Part shown: in pieces, positions 1-8,430 of the stretch
Layout: every line of letters begins with the position of its first letter
How positions within the stretch are numbered: position 1 is the stretch's first letter
From: Marivivens sp.
GTDB lineage: Bacteria; Pseudomonadota; Alphaproteobacteria; Rhodobacterales; Rhodobacteraceae
DNA: 15,494 bases
NCBI GenBank assembly: GCA_024642185.1
Contig: JAHEBR010000028.1
Coordinates: 1 to 15,494 of the forward strand
Direction of reading: 5' to 3'
Translations under genes and position numbers: made by a program
Notes under the pieces: generated by a model
Database searches by the model: none
Told to the model about the DNA's origin: nothing
Seen by the model: only the letters and a program-made list of their open reading frames with translations

Positions 1-69
1 CCGACCATCGACACGGTGCTGGCGCTGGTCGCCCTCAGGGGCAGGGTTGGGGGGCTTTACGGATCCTGA
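1..69 (+). CDS. Partial 3' end of a probable 2-dehydropantoate 2-reductase (ketopantoate reductase)
   Basis: Frame 1 is open from the window edge to a TGA at 67-69 and encodes 22 residues with the core PTIDTVLALVALRGRVGGLY. The pattern TPTID-x-VLALV-x-x-R-x-R-x-xGLY is how many proteins of the PanE/ApbA ketopantoate reductase family end, in the C-terminal helical domain. If so, the enzyme reduces ketopantoate with NADPH in pantothenate synthesis or is a paralogue acting on another 2-oxo acid. Only the last helix is visible, so the call rests on resemblance of one short motif. It is transcribed towards the dsr operon and is probably unrelated to sulfur oxidation; it would mark the outer boundary of the dsr locus. 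Confidence 0.5.
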   Translation, partial: PTIDTVLALVALRGRVGGLYGS

Positions 70-261
70 TTTCGATCTGACGTTCGTCGCGTGACACTGT
101 CAGAAGAGACAGGCTCGAGATGGGGTAGGGGGGGCGTAGCGTCTCGGGTGACACAGCGCACCCCTTTCAAACCCTCAAGAAATAGCCCCCAAGCTCATTC
201 GCCAAGTGGTGAGTTTCTTTTTGGTATCTGGTGGCAGGCAGCGGTAAGAGATGTCTTCAAA
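70..261. other. Gene-free convergent region between the panE-like gene and dsrN
   Basis: Neither strand shows a convincing coding frame in these 192 bases. The region receives transcription from both sides. The only clear secondary structure is a weak 5-bp stem, CTGTC at 97-101 and GACAG at 108-112, with a six-base loop. It lacks an adjoining T-run on either strand, so it is not a canonical intrinsic terminator. No tRNA, attachment-site repeat or insertion-sequence end was seen. Confidence 0.5.
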
Positions 262-1647
262 CTAGTCTGCCGACCGCCCTTCGCGGCGCTTGCGGTAGAC
301 GAACTCTAGAAAACTTTCGACCCAAGGCGTCTGTGTGGTGTTCCTCAAGTGAATGAACCCCGCCTGAGTATTGGCTTTGACGAGCGCATCGTGTTCGCCA
401 TCGATCCCATGCCCGCGGGTGACGTTGCGGGCAAAGGGGAGCGGGTCGACATTATCGAGGCGGGCATAGTGGAATTCGTGTGCTTTTTGCTCGGGGACGG
501 GCGCATTCCAAAGTGACGAGGCCGAAGGGGTGAACCGGACATGGCCCCTGCCTTGCGGGCGCTCCTGCATCACCGTTGCGGCGCCGAAAAAACCAACCAT
601 CGCGTGGGCTTCGCCGTTCCACGTCAGGTCTTTGCAGAGATACATAAGCCCGCCGCACTCGGCATAGGCCGGCAGGCCAGCCTCAAGCGCGGCCTTCACG
701 CTCTCGCGCATGGAACGGTTGGCCGCGAGGGAAGCAGCGTGAACCTCGGGGAAGCCGCCGCCGATGAAAAGGCCGTCGAGATCCGGCAGATGCGGGTCGC
801 GGATCATGTCGACGGGGACAAGCTCTGCGCCCATCGCGGCGAAGGCCTCGAGATCGTCGGGATAGTAGAAGCCGAAGGCCTCATCCATGGCAACGCCGAT
901 GCGTAGTCCCCGATAGAGGGGACTTGGAGCGGCCCGCTCCGGCGCCTCGAAGGCGGGGGCCGAGGCGGCAATCCGCATCAGCCGATCAAGATCGACATTG
1001 GCGCCAACGGTCTCGCCGGCCTTGCGCACGAAGGCCTCAGTCAGGCTCGTGTCCGAAGGCGTCGTCAGGCCGAGGTGGCGTTCGGGAATACCGATCAGCG
1101 CATTCGCCCCGACAGCCCCCAAGACCGCGACATCCGTATAGGCCTCGACGGCGACCCTGAGCTTGCCCTCATGGCGCGCGCCGCCCGTGCGGTTGAGGAT
1201 GACGCCCGCGATCCGCACGTCGGGATCGAAGGCCTGATAGCCAAGGAGCAAGGGCGCAATGCCCCGCGTCATGCCGCTTGTGTCGATCACCAAGACCACG
1301 GGCGTGCCGAGGTGCTTGGCAAGGGCCGCATTCGCATCGCTGCCGTCGGCGGCGACACCATCGTAAAGACCCTTGTTCGCCTCGATCAGGGCGATATCGC
1401 TGCCCGAGGCCTTGCGGGCGAAAAGCGTGGCGATTTCGTCGCGGCTCATGGTGTTGAAATCGAGGTTGTAGGCCGGCCGCCCCGCCGCCCGGGCAAGCCA
1501 CATCGGGTCGATGTAGTCGGGGCCCTTCTTGAAAACCGAGACCTTCTTGCCCCGCGCCTTGAGCGCTCCTGCCAGCCCGGTTGTCACCACCGTCTTGCCC
1601 GACGATTTATGCGCCGCGGCGATCATGATGCGGGGGAGTTGGATCAC
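262..1647 (-). CDS. dsrN: DsrN, siroheme amidase (cobyrinate a,c-diamide synthase-like glutamine amidotransferase)
   Basis: This 461-residue protein resembles CbiA/CobB cobyrinate a,c-diamide synthases. Family knowledge: DsrN amidates siroheme to siro(heme)amide for DsrAB, using glutamine and ATP in the cytoplasm. An N-terminal P-loop ATPase domain starts at once (HKSSGKT, residues 13-19). The C-terminal class-I-like glutaminase domain contains GGGFPE (297-301) and the nucleophile in AECGGLMYL (Cys331), with later histidines at 390, 393 and 433. The start is GTG at 1647; the next ATG, seven codons in, would remove the first beta strand that precedes the P-loop in this family. An AGGA-type ribosome site lies just upstream. 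It is the last gene of the operon, 57 bases after dsrP. It could be mistaken for cobalamin-pathway cobB, but the dsr position argues for dsrN. Confidence 0.93.
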   Translation of the reverse strand: MIQLPRIMIAAAHKSSGKTVVTTGLAGALKARGKKVSVFKKGPDYIDPMWLARAAGRPAYNLDFNTMSRDEIATLFARKASGSDIALIEANKGLYDGVAADGSDANAALAKHLGTPVVLVIDTSGMTRGIAPLLLGYQAFDPDVRIAGVILNRTGGARHEGKLRVAVEAYTDVAVLGAVGANALIGIPERHLGLTTPSDTSLTEAFVRKAGETVGANVDLDRLMRIAASAPAFEAPERAAPSPLYRGLRIGVAMDEAFGFYYPDDLEAFAAMGAELVPVDMIRDPHLPDLDGLFIGGGFPEVHAASLAANRSMRESVKAALEAGLPAYAECGGLMYLCKDLTWNGEAHAMVGFFGAATVMQERPQGRGHVRFTPSASSLWNAPVPEQKAHEFHYARLDNVDPLPFARNVTRGHGIDGEHDALVKANTQAGFIHLRNTTQTPWVESFLEFVYRKRREGRSAD

Positions 1648-1704
1648 CGTCCTGCCCTGTTGTCTGCCAAGCGAAGCGAAGACCCTCTCGTGTCACACAT
1701 GGGA

Positions 1705-2913
1705 TCAGCTATCGCTGGGGATGTTCCTGTCGGAAAGATTGCTCGGCAGGATACGCAGAACCTTGGCGCCAAGGCCAGTGGCGAAAAGCGCGAGCGCCAC
1801 GCCGCCGAGGCCGAGGGCGAACTCGGGAAGGCTCGGGCTATAGGCGGCAATCTGGCCGTCGTGGAAGGAGGACGAGACCTCATAGCCGGGGAACAGCTCC
1901 ATCGGATAGGCCTGCCCGCCGACGACGATCACATAGACCTGCGCCACGCCGCCGAGGATCACGAGGATCGCCACGAGGCTTGCCATCCCCGCACTCACCG
2001 GCCCCTTGCGGCCATAGACCAAGGCCAGCGGCAGAAGCCCCCCGAGAAGCACCTGCACGCCCCAGAAGAGCGTGGTGTAGAGGCCGCCCTCTTTCAGGAT
2101 GAAGGCCTCGAAGCCTGCGTGTTCCTGCGCGTAGAGGTTGGTCAGGTGCTGGACGGCGGTGAAATAGAGCACCACGGCCACGAAAAGCGCCAGAAGGCGG
2201 GTCAGTCGGGTGATGATCACATCCCCCAGCGGCGTGTCGCCCAGACGGGCAAGGCCCTGCAGAACTAGGATGAAGATCGCAAGTCCAAAGGCAAAGGACA
2301 TCGAGATGAAGAGGGGCGCCATGATCGCCGCGTCATAGCCGGGGCGCGCCACAAGCCAGCCAAAGATCGAGCCGGTGCCAGTGGTCAGCGCAAGGCGCCA
2401 GACAAAGGCGGCAAGGCCCGCGGGCCTGGTCCATTTCGGATCGACGCTGCGGTCCATCTGGACCCAGAGATAGACGGCCACGACACCCATGAACCCGGAA
2501 TAGAGGAGGATGTTCCATGTAAAGATCGAGGTGAAATTGAAATGCGTCATCTGCACGATCAGCCGGTCGGGCCGGCCAAGATCGAGAACCAGAACCGCAA
2601 GGCCTCCTGCCAGAAGCGCCATCGCCAGAACGCCCGACAGGCGCGAGAGGGGCTTGTAGGCCATCTTGCCGAAGACGCTGGCGATCGAGGCCACGTTGAG
2701 CGCCCCCGAAGCCGCCACAATCAGGAAGATCGCGAAGACATGCGGCATCCCCCAGACCACATGGTTGGTCATGCCGGTGACGATATGGCCGTGATGCTCG
2801 ACATAGACGAAGGAAGCGAAACCGCCGAGCAGGAAAGCCACCAGCGCCGCCGCCGAGGCCCAGAGGCCGTTTGTGACGGGGATTTCGCGGTAGAGGGTTC
2901 TGTCGATCGCCAT
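1705..2913 (-). CDS. dsrP: DsrP, NrfD-family integral membrane subunit of DsrMKJOP
   Basis: DsrP (402 residues) is the NrfD/PsrC-like quinone-interacting membrane subunit that partners the periplasmic iron-sulfur protein DsrO. The sequence is strongly hydrophobic, with roughly ten membrane segments. The first spans about residues 16-38, followed by segments near 55-80, 92-112, 128-152, 165-220 (two), 235-255, 275-335 (two) and 375-392. There are no heme or iron-sulfur motifs, as expected for NrfD proteins. Length matches the family (about 400). The ATG at 2911-2913 lies one base beyond the dsrO stop, which implies translational coupling. By family knowledge it exchanges electrons with the quinone pool; the direction in the oxidative pathway is inferred. 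Confidence 0.95.
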   Translation of the reverse strand: MAIDRTLYREIPVTNGLWASAAALVAFLLGGFASFVYVEHHGHIVTGMTNHVVWGMPHVFAIFLIVAASGALNVASIASVFGKMAYKPLSRLSGVLAMALLAGGLAVLVLDLGRPDRLIVQMTHFNFTSIFTWNILLYSGFMGVVAVYLWVQMDRSVDPKWTRPAGLAAFVWRLALTTGTGSIFGWLVARPGYDAAIMAPLFISMSFAFGLAIFILVLQGLARLGDTPLGDVIITRLTRLLALFVAVVLYFTAVQHLTNLYAQEHAGFEAFILKEGGLYTTLFWGVQVLLGGLLPLALVYGRKGPVSAGMASLVAILVILGGVAQVYVIVVGGQAYPMELFPGYEVSSSFHDGQIAAYSPSLPEFALGLGGVALALFATGLGAKVLRILPSNLSDRNIPSDS

Positions 2914-2914
2914 G

Positions 2915-3670
2915 TCAGATCTCCGCGTAGCGCACGCCGGGGTTCAGATCGAGATCGGGGCGGAGCGCCACCGAAGGGAACTCGGCCAGCCGCTGCGCGA
3001 TCTCGCTGGAGGGGTCGAGCAAATCGCCGAACACCATCGCGCCGTTGCCCGTGGCCGAGCAGGCTTCGACGCAAGCCGGAATGCCGCCTGCATCGACACG
3101 GTGGACACACAGCGTGCAGCCCTCGACCGTGCCCTGCCCGCGCGGCGCGTGGGTTTTCTGGTTGGTCACCGGCTCGTGCACGAAAGAGCGTGCCTTGAAG
3201 GGGCAAGCCATCATGCAATAGCGGCAGCCGATGCAAGTGTGCTTGTCGACCAGAACAATGCCATCGTCGCGCTTGAACGACGCGCCGGTCGGGCAAACAT
3301 CGACGCAGGGCGGGCTTTCGCAGTGCTGGCACATGACCGGCATGCTCGACTCGTGACCGGTAGCCTTGTTCCTCAGCGTCACCTTGCGGATCCACTGAAC
3401 ATCGCGCTCGGCCTCGCCGTGCCCTTCCCAGCCGTTCTCGGTCTTGCAGGCCGTCACGCAGGCGTCGCAATCCTCGGCGCATTTGGAGGTGTCGATCAAC
3501 AGGCCCCAGCGCTTGCCGGCATCCACCGCAGCAGTCGCCGAGCCGCCAAATGCCATCAGCGTCACGCCCGGCGCGAGCGTCATGGTGGCGAAGGCGGCGC
3601 CGCTCTTGAAGAAATCGCGGCGGGTCGGTCGATCCTCGACCTCTGAGCCATTGGGCATCCGGAAGCTCAT
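2915..3670 (-). CDS. dsrO: DsrO, periplasmic Tat-exported ferredoxin-like iron-sulfur subunit
   Basis: DsrO (251 residues) carries electrons between triheme DsrJ and membrane DsrP. A twin-arginine signal is clear: TRRDFF at residues 16-21 followed by a hydrophobic stretch to about 42, so the protein is exported folded with its clusters. Sixteen cysteines form four ferredoxin sets: Cys64/68/71/75, 114/117/122/126, 146/149/152/156 and 185/188/200/204, giving up to four [4Fe-4S] clusters as in NrfC/PhsB-type subunits. The ATG at 3668-3670 overlaps the TGA of dsrJ by one base, and the stop lies one base before dsrP. The order J-O-P is the conserved one. Confidence 0.96.
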   Translation of the reverse strand: MSFRMPNGSEVEDRPTRRDFFKSGAAFATMTLAPGVTLMAFGGSATAAVDAGKRWGLLIDTSKCAEDCDACVTACKTENGWEGHGEAERDVQWIRKVTLRNKATGHESSMPVMCQHCESPPCVDVCPTGASFKRDDGIVLVDKHTCIGCRYCMMACPFKARSFVHEPVTNQKTHAPRGQGTVEGCTLCVHRVDAGGIPACVEACSATGNGAMVFGDLLDPSSEIAQRLAEFPSVALRPDLDLNPGVRYAEI

Positions 3671-4149
3671 CAGTTCGGCTCCGTCATCGCTTGGGAAAGA
3701 TAGGCCAGCAGAACATCGGCATCACCGGCGCCCCAACTGCGGAACCGCGGCCCACGCAGGATCATGGCGTGCGGCGCGGGCTCGTCGAAATCGGCCGGGG
3801 TCGAGCGGTGGCAGTCGAAGCAATCGACCCGCACCGCCGCGTAATCATGGCAAGCGCGGCAGAAATGCCGCTCGTCCGCGACCGTGACCGGCACGCCCGC
3901 CTCGTCCTTCACCGTGTGACACTCGAAACATTCGGCGAGCGAGCTGTCTGTCGGACGGATGCCGAGATACATGGTCAGGTCGCGGTCGTGCTTGAGCATC
4001 TCCATATGCCAGCGGCGCATATAGTCGTTGCCTTCGGGATGCGGCTCGCCCGTGGCCTGCGGAATATCCGGCCCCACGCCATCGGCGGCGCTCAGCGCGC
4101 CCGCCGAAAAGAAGAGGCACAGGGCCAGAAAGATCCGCGCAAGTTTCAC
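3670..4149 (-). CDS. dsrJ: DsrJ, periplasmic triheme cytochrome c
   Basis: DsrJ (159 residues) is the multiheme cytochrome of DsrMKJOP. Three CxxCH motifs are present: Cys74-His78, Cys97-His101 and Cys110-His114. The start chosen is GTG at 4147-4149, in a GTGA overlap with the dsrL stop; a longer frame upstream only runs through dsrL. An N-terminal export signal (hydrophobic residues 6-19) ends in LSA|AD near residue 21, which looks cleavable. Oddity: apart from Cys11 in the signal and the six heme cysteines there is no cysteine. In Allochromatium vinosum DsrJ a cysteine (Cys46) is a proposed axial heme ligand. Here the segment that appears equivalent reads HPEGNDYMRRWHM, with His37 where I expect that cysteine. 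Identity as DsrJ is secure from context and motifs; the ligand change is inference. Confidence 0.93.
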   Translation of the reverse strand: MKLARIFLALCLFFSAGALSAADGVGPDIPQATGEPHPEGNDYMRRWHMEMLKHDRDLTMYLGIRPTDSSLAECFECHTVKDEAGVPVTVADERHFCRACHDYAAVRVDCFDCHRSTPADFDEPAPHAMILRGPRFRSWGAGDADVLLAYLSQAMTEPN

Positions 4150-6098
4150 TCGCCAAGCCCCATCTGGATATAGCCGCTCGGGCAGACGTCGGCGCAGATG
4201 TGGCAGCCGATGCACTTGCCATAATCGGTGTCGACATAGCGGCCCATGGTCCGGTCGGATTTCTTGACGCGGAAGATGGCGTCCTGCGGGCAGTAGATCA
4301 CGCAGTTGTCGCATTCGAAGCACATCCCGCAAGACATACAACGATCGGCTTCCTTGCGGGCCTCGTCGGCATCAGGGGCCACGATCCGCTCGCCGAAGTG
4401 GCCAAGCACCGAATCCGGCCCGATGTTGATTTCCTTGCGGTCGAAACGGGCATCAAACTTCCAGTGGCCGAGGAACAGTTCGTCCGCCGGCACGATCTGG
4501 TTCTTCGAGCGGTCCTCGTAGTTGTGAATGGCCCAAGTCGCGGCATCGGTGCCGCTGATCTGGGCATGCTCGTATTCGGTCGGCGCGTGATCGGTTTCCT
4601 TCAGCTTTTCCAGAAGGTTGAAGTGATGCACGTTGACCTTGGGCAGTTTGCCCTGCGGCTGACCCTTGAGATAGTGGTCGATGGCTTCGGCCGCGATCGA
4701 GGCCTGCCCGACAGCGGTGGTCAGAAGGTGCGGCTTCACGATATCGCCCGCGACAAAGATGTTTTCCTTGTTCGGCCACTGGTAATGGGCATTGGCGTTG
4801 ACGAGGCCCTTGCCGTTGTCGAGCGCCTCAAGGCCCTTCAGATCGCCCGCCTGACCGATGGCGGCGACGATCAGATCGGCTTCGATCTCGTGCTCGCTAC
4901 CCTCGATCAAGACCATCTTGCCCGAGGACCAGTCGGCACGCGCCACCTTGAGCGCACGGGCGCGGTCGGGGGTCTCCATCACGACTTCGATCGGAACCAG
5001 CGAGCCGAGGATCTGCACACCCTCTTCGGTGACGTGCTTCACCTCCATCGCGGTGGCGGGCATCTTGTCGACGGGGCGGCGGTAGATGACCTTGACGTCA
5101 GCCCCATCGCGCTTGGCCACGGTCGCCACGTCATGGGCGGTATGGCCGAGGACGACGAACTCGGGGCGGTCCTGTTCGCGCTTGTGCTCGATATGGCCGA
5201 GGCGGCGGGCCACGGCGGCCACGTCCATCGCGGTATCGCCGCCGCCGATGACGAGGACCTTCTGGGAGCCGTGATGCAGGCGGCCATCGTTGAAGGCCTC
5301 GAGGAAGGCGACACCGGTGATGCAGTTGGCGGCTTCGGCAGCGCCGGGGATGTCGATGGGCGAACCCGACTGGGCGCCGATGCCGACGAACACGGCGTCA
5401 TAATCCTTCTCGAGCTGTTCGAGCGAGATATCGACACCGATCTTGGTGTTGGTTCTCACCTCGACGCCCATGTCGAGGATCCGCTGGATCTCGCCGTCCA
5501 AGACGTCGCGTGGGGTCCGGTAGCCGGGGATGCCATAGCGCATCATTCCGCCAAGCTGGGCGTGGGATTCAAAGATCGTGCAGGCATGGCCCTTGCGGCG
5601 CAGCTGGTAGGCGGCGGTCAGCGAGGCGATGCCGCCACCGATGAGCGCAATCTTCTTGCCGGTCTCGGCCCCCGCCTGACGCAGCCTGAGGCCGGTTTTC
5701 AAGGCATGATCGCCGATGAAATGCTCGACTGCGTTGATGCCGACGTTCTGTTCGACCTCGTTACGGTTGCAGCCGTCCTGACAGGGCGCGGGGCAGACGC
5801 GGCCCATGATTGCCGGGAATGGGTTGGCATCGGTCGAGCGGAGGAAGGCATAGTCCTTCCAGTCCATCTTCTCGCCGTCGATGACGGGCGGCTGTTCGAT
5901 GCCGCGCACGATGTTGAGCCAGCCGCGGATATCCTCGCCCGAGGGGCAAGAGCCCTGGCAAGGCGGGGTCCGGTGCACATAGGTCGGGCACTTATAGGAC
6001 GTGTCCGCGACGAAGATCTTTTCTTCCAGATGCCAGTCGCTCGGCGTTTCGCCGTCACGGTACTTGCGGAAGGTGTGGCCGGTTGGTGTCTGTGTCAT
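4146..6098 (-). CDS. dsrL: DsrL, NAD(P)H-linked iron-sulfur flavoprotein
   Basis: DsrL (650 residues) is a cytoplasmic flavoprotein related to the small subunit of glutamate synthase. By family knowledge it transfers electrons between DsrAB and NAD(P) and is essential for sulfur oxidation. The N-terminal cysteine-rich region has Cys37/47/51 and Cys102/106/110. The FAD-binding motif GGGIAS is at 154-159, a second Rossmann motif GGGDTAMD lies near 285, and AGDIVKPHLLTTAVGQ follows as the closing FAD motif. The C-terminal tail, about 585-650, carries two ferredoxin motifs (CMSCGMCFECDNC and CIGCHICADVCP). The ATG at 6096-6098 follows a GAGGGAA ribosome site, 10 bases after dsrK. Its 3' end overlaps dsrJ by four bases. 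Confidence 0.96.
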   Translation of the reverse strand: MTQTPTGHTFRKYRDGETPSDWHLEEKIFVADTSYKCPTYVHRTPPCQGSCPSGEDIRGWLNIVRGIEQPPVIDGEKMDWKDYAFLRSTDANPFPAIMGRVCPAPCQDGCNRNEVEQNVGINAVEHFIGDHALKTGLRLRQAGAETGKKIALIGGGIASLTAAYQLRRKGHACTIFESHAQLGGMMRYGIPGYRTPRDVLDGEIQRILDMGVEVRTNTKIGVDISLEQLEKDYDAVFVGIGAQSGSPIDIPGAAEAANCITGVAFLEAFNDGRLHHGSQKVLVIGGGDTAMDVAAVARRLGHIEHKREQDRPEFVVLGHTAHDVATVAKRDGADVKVIYRRPVDKMPATAMEVKHVTEEGVQILGSLVPIEVVMETPDRARALKVARADWSSGKMVLIEGSEHEIEADLIVAAIGQAGDLKGLEALDNGKGLVNANAHYQWPNKENIFVAGDIVKPHLLTTAVGQASIAAEAIDHYLKGQPQGKLPKVNVHHFNLLEKLKETDHAPTEYEHAQISGTDAATWAIHNYEDRSKNQIVPADELFLGHWKFDARFDRKEINIGPDSVLGHFGERIVAPDADEARKEADRCMSCGMCFECDNCVIYCPQDAIFRVKKSDRTMGRYVDTDYGKCIGCHICADVCPSGYIQMGLGE

Positions 6099-6108
6099 GA
6101 CAATTCCC

Positions 6109-7647
6109 TCATGCGTCCGAATTGGCCGCGGTTTCGCCCGCGTCCTCTTCCGTTTCCTGCCCGCTCAGAATGAGCGCGTTCGACACCAGTTGGTGAACCG
6201 ACAGGATCGCTTCCATGTCGTAGCCGAACTTGGGCATGATCTTTGAAAATTGGGTTTTGCAGATGGCGCAGATCGCCGCCATGTGGGTGACCCCGTGTTC
6301 CTCGGTCACGTCCTGCAGCGCCTTCATCCGCGGGCTTGCGCCTTTGGTGCGCAGGTCCATCAGTTCGTCGGTCAGAAGGCCCCCGCCCCCGCCGCAGCAG
6401 AGCGTGCCTTCCTTGATCGTGTCCGGCGCCATATCGAAATAATTGTTGCACACCGCCTTGATGACATTGCGGGGGATCTCGAACTGGCCACCCACCTCGT
6501 CACCCATGCCCGAGGCGCGGGCGACGTTGCAGCTGTCGTGATAGGTCAGGCGGATGTGGTCGTTGCGGCTCTTGTCGATATTAAGCGTGCCCTTCTGGAT
6601 CTCGCCCCAGGTAAACTCGAGGATGTGCTGCGGCACCGGATATTTCGGATCGAGGAAATCCCACGGCCCCGCGAGCGTATTGAGGAAGCTGTAGGCCACG
6701 CGCCAGGCATGGCCGCATTCGCCGAAGATGATCCGCTTGACGCCCAGATCCTGCGCGGCCTTGCGGATGCGGAGGGCGACCTTCTGCATATTCTCGTAAG
6801 AGCCGATGAAGAGGCCGAAGTTGGCGGCCTCCGAGGCATAGGACGAAACCGTCCAGCTCACCCCCGCCTCGTGGAAGACCTTGGCATAGCCAATCAGGCC
6901 CTCGATATGCGGCTCGGCGAAAAAGTCGGCCGAGGGCGTGATCAAAAGGATGTCGGCACCCTTCTCATCAAGCGGGATACGCACCGAGACGCCGTTATCG
7001 TCCTCGATATCCTCTTCCAGCCCTTCAAGGGTCGCCCGCAGCGCCTTTTCCTGAAGGCCGAGGTTGTTGCCGATCTTGTGGACCTTGCCGATGATCTCGT
7101 TGCAGTATTTCTGGCCCTTGCCGACCACATCCATGATCTCACGCGCGGCCATCGAAATCTCGGCCGTGTCGATGCCGAAGGGGCAATAGACCGAGCAGCG
7201 GCGGCATTGCGAGCACTGGTGGTAATAGGAATACCACTCGTTTAGCACTTCCTCGGTCAGATCTCGGGCCCCCACGAGCGAGGGGAAATACTTGCCGGCA
7301 AAGGTGAAATAGCGGCGGTAGACCGAACGCAAGAGATCCTGTCGCGCCACCGGCATATTCTTGGGATCACCCGTGCCGATGAAGTAATGGCACTTGTCCG
7401 TGCAAGCCCCGCATTTCACGCAGGCGTCGAGATAGACCTTGAAGGCGCGGTTTTTCTCGCCGAGCTCCTTCATTTTGGCGAGCGCGCGCTCTTTCCAGTC
7501 GGGCAAAAGCTCGCCCGGAAAGCCCACGCTTTCCTGATGCGCGGGTGAAGCCGGATAGGGCATGCTGTCGGCCATCGCCCCGCATTTCAGCTTCGGGATT
7601 TCCAGCGGATGGTGCAGCTTCGGGATGTCGATATCTTGAGCCGCCAT
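6109..7647 (-). CDS. dsrK: DsrK, HdrD-like catalytic iron-sulfur subunit of DsrMKJOP
   Basis: DsrK (512 residues) is the cytoplasmic, HdrD-related subunit thought to act on the DsrC trisulfide/disulfide. Two ferredoxin motifs are at Cys76/79/82/86 and Cys145/148/151/155. The C-terminal half has cysteine-rich CCG-type features for a noncubane [4Fe-4S] cluster: GECGHAWR, a cysteine in TYHDSCN near 371, CCGGGGG near 416 and CAICKTQF near 462. The ATG at 7645-7647 has a GGAGGG site seven bases upstream, inside the 3' end of dsrM, and lies three bases after the dsrM stop. A short acidic tail (about 495-512) ends the protein. Length and layout match the family. Confidence 0.96.
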   Translation of the reverse strand: MAAQDIDIPKLHHPLEIPKLKCGAMADSMPYPASPAHQESVGFPGELLPDWKERALAKMKELGEKNRAFKVYLDACVKCGACTDKCHYFIGTGDPKNMPVARQDLLRSVYRRYFTFAGKYFPSLVGARDLTEEVLNEWYSYYHQCSQCRRCSVYCPFGIDTAEISMAAREIMDVVGKGQKYCNEIIGKVHKIGNNLGLQEKALRATLEGLEEDIEDDNGVSVRIPLDEKGADILLITPSADFFAEPHIEGLIGYAKVFHEAGVSWTVSSYASEAANFGLFIGSYENMQKVALRIRKAAQDLGVKRIIFGECGHAWRVAYSFLNTLAGPWDFLDPKYPVPQHILEFTWGEIQKGTLNIDKSRNDHIRLTYHDSCNVARASGMGDEVGGQFEIPRNVIKAVCNNYFDMAPDTIKEGTLCCGGGGGLLTDELMDLRTKGASPRMKALQDVTEEHGVTHMAAICAICKTQFSKIMPKFGYDMEAILSVHQLVSNALILSGQETEEDAGETAANSDA

Positions 7648-7650
7648 GCC

Positions 7651-8373
7651 TCAGCCCTCCAGCTTTTCGGCCCACGGGGCGAGATGGCGCTTTTCGCGCG
7701 GGTTATCGACCTGGTTGCGGGTCGGGCTGAAGAAAACGCCGGGCGCGTGCAGAAGCTTCGAGATCGGGAAGATGATCATCAGGAGCGCCACCAGCGAGAC
7801 GTGGATGATCAGCACCGGATCGGACGGAAAATGTCCGATGCGGAAGGTATAGAGCCCCATGAAGAAGGCCTTGACCGCGACGATATCGGTATGGGCAACA
7901 AAGCGCATCATCGCCCCCGACACGGCGATCCCCACGATCAGCGCCAGCATCAGGTGATCGGAAGGGTTGCTGATATAGCGGATGCGCTCCACCACGATCC
8001 GCCGCCCCCAAAGGCCCAGAAGGCCGAGGATCATCGTGAAGGCGGCATAGGTGCCGAAGGGCTGGACGATCTCGACCCAGCCCCATACGGGCTGGGTCAG
8101 ATAGCGCAGGTGGCGCGCCACCACGAGCCACATCGACATATGAAAGGCATAGGCAAAGACCCAGGTCCATTTGTTCGACTTGAAGAGGCTCTCGAAGAAG
8201 ACAACCTCGCGGAACATCCGCCAGAAAACGCCGTTGCGGGTTTTCGGGGCCGGTTGGGTCGGGATGATCAGAGGAGCGGGAACCTTTACATAGGTGCGAA
8301 TCCGGGCCCCCACACCGATCACAAGGATCAGAGTAGCGACATAGTAGAGGATCGCAAAAAAGGCACCCAGCAT
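7651..8373 (-). CDS. dsrM: DsrM, NarI-like cytochrome b membrane subunit
   Basis: DsrM (240 residues) resembles the diheme cytochrome b NarI and joins DsrK to the quinone pool. Five membrane segments are visible, at about 4-22, 72-90, 107-125, 140-158 and 187-208. Histidines within or next to helices (His78, His88, His140, His191, His209) are the likely heme b ligands. A loop at about 25-70 separates the first two helices. The ATG at 8371-8373 has one of the strongest ribosome sites in the operon. It follows dsrC after a 68-base gap that contains a stem-loop at the dsrC 3' end, so the membrane-complex genes begin a new translational unit here. Confidence 0.95.
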   Translation of the reverse strand: MLGAFFAILYYVATLILVIGVGARIRTYVKVPAPLIIPTQPAPKTRNGVFWRMFREVVFFESLFKSNKWTWVFAYAFHMSMWLVVARHLRYLTQPVWGWVEIVQPFGTYAAFTMILGLLGLWGRRIVVERIRYISNPSDHLMLALIVGIAVSGAMMRFVAHTDIVAVKAFFMGLYTFRIGHFPSDPVLIIHVSLVALLMIIFPISKLLHAPGVFFSPTRNQVDNPREKRHLAPWAEKLEG

Positions 8374-8378
8374 ACAAA

Positions 8379-8387
8379 CTCCTCCTT
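8379..8387 (-). promoter_or_regulatory. Strong Shine-Dalgarno site of dsrM
   Basis: The minus strand reads AAGGAGGAG five bases before the dsrM ATG, close to the full anti-16S complement. It supports the chosen start and independent translation initiation after the dsrC-dsrM gap. Confidence 0.75.
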
Positions 8388-8430
8388 ATCCGGCCGCCGC
8401 AGGGCAAGCCGGTTCATCCTTCCAAACACC

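Noticed and set aside
97..112. Stem CTGTC/GACAG as a terminator for dsrN or the upstream gene
   Set aside because: Only five base pairs with no T-run on either strand; too weak to call.
1075..2268. A 397-codon plus-strand frame opposite dsrN and dsrP
   Set aside because: It spans two real genes on the other strand and their gap, has no recognisable domain, and is composed of antisense-type residues.
4150..4341. A longer DsrJ start upstream within dsrL
   Set aside because: The added residues are a frameshifted reading of the DsrL ferredoxin tail, and the export signal begins right at the GTG 4149.
4200..6173. A 657-codon open frame on the plus strand opposite dsrL
   Set aside because: It is the antisense shadow of a clearly conserved gene in high-GC DNA. 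The translation is low in structure and dominated by G, A, D, V and L without any family motif.
8331..8417. A 29-codon minus-strand frame (MNRLALRRPDKEEF...) in the dsrC-dsrM gap, running into dsrM out of frame
   Set aside because: Its start is crowded against its only possible ribosome site, and it overlaps the dsrM ribosome site and dsrM itself. I see no sign of a conserved leader peptide.
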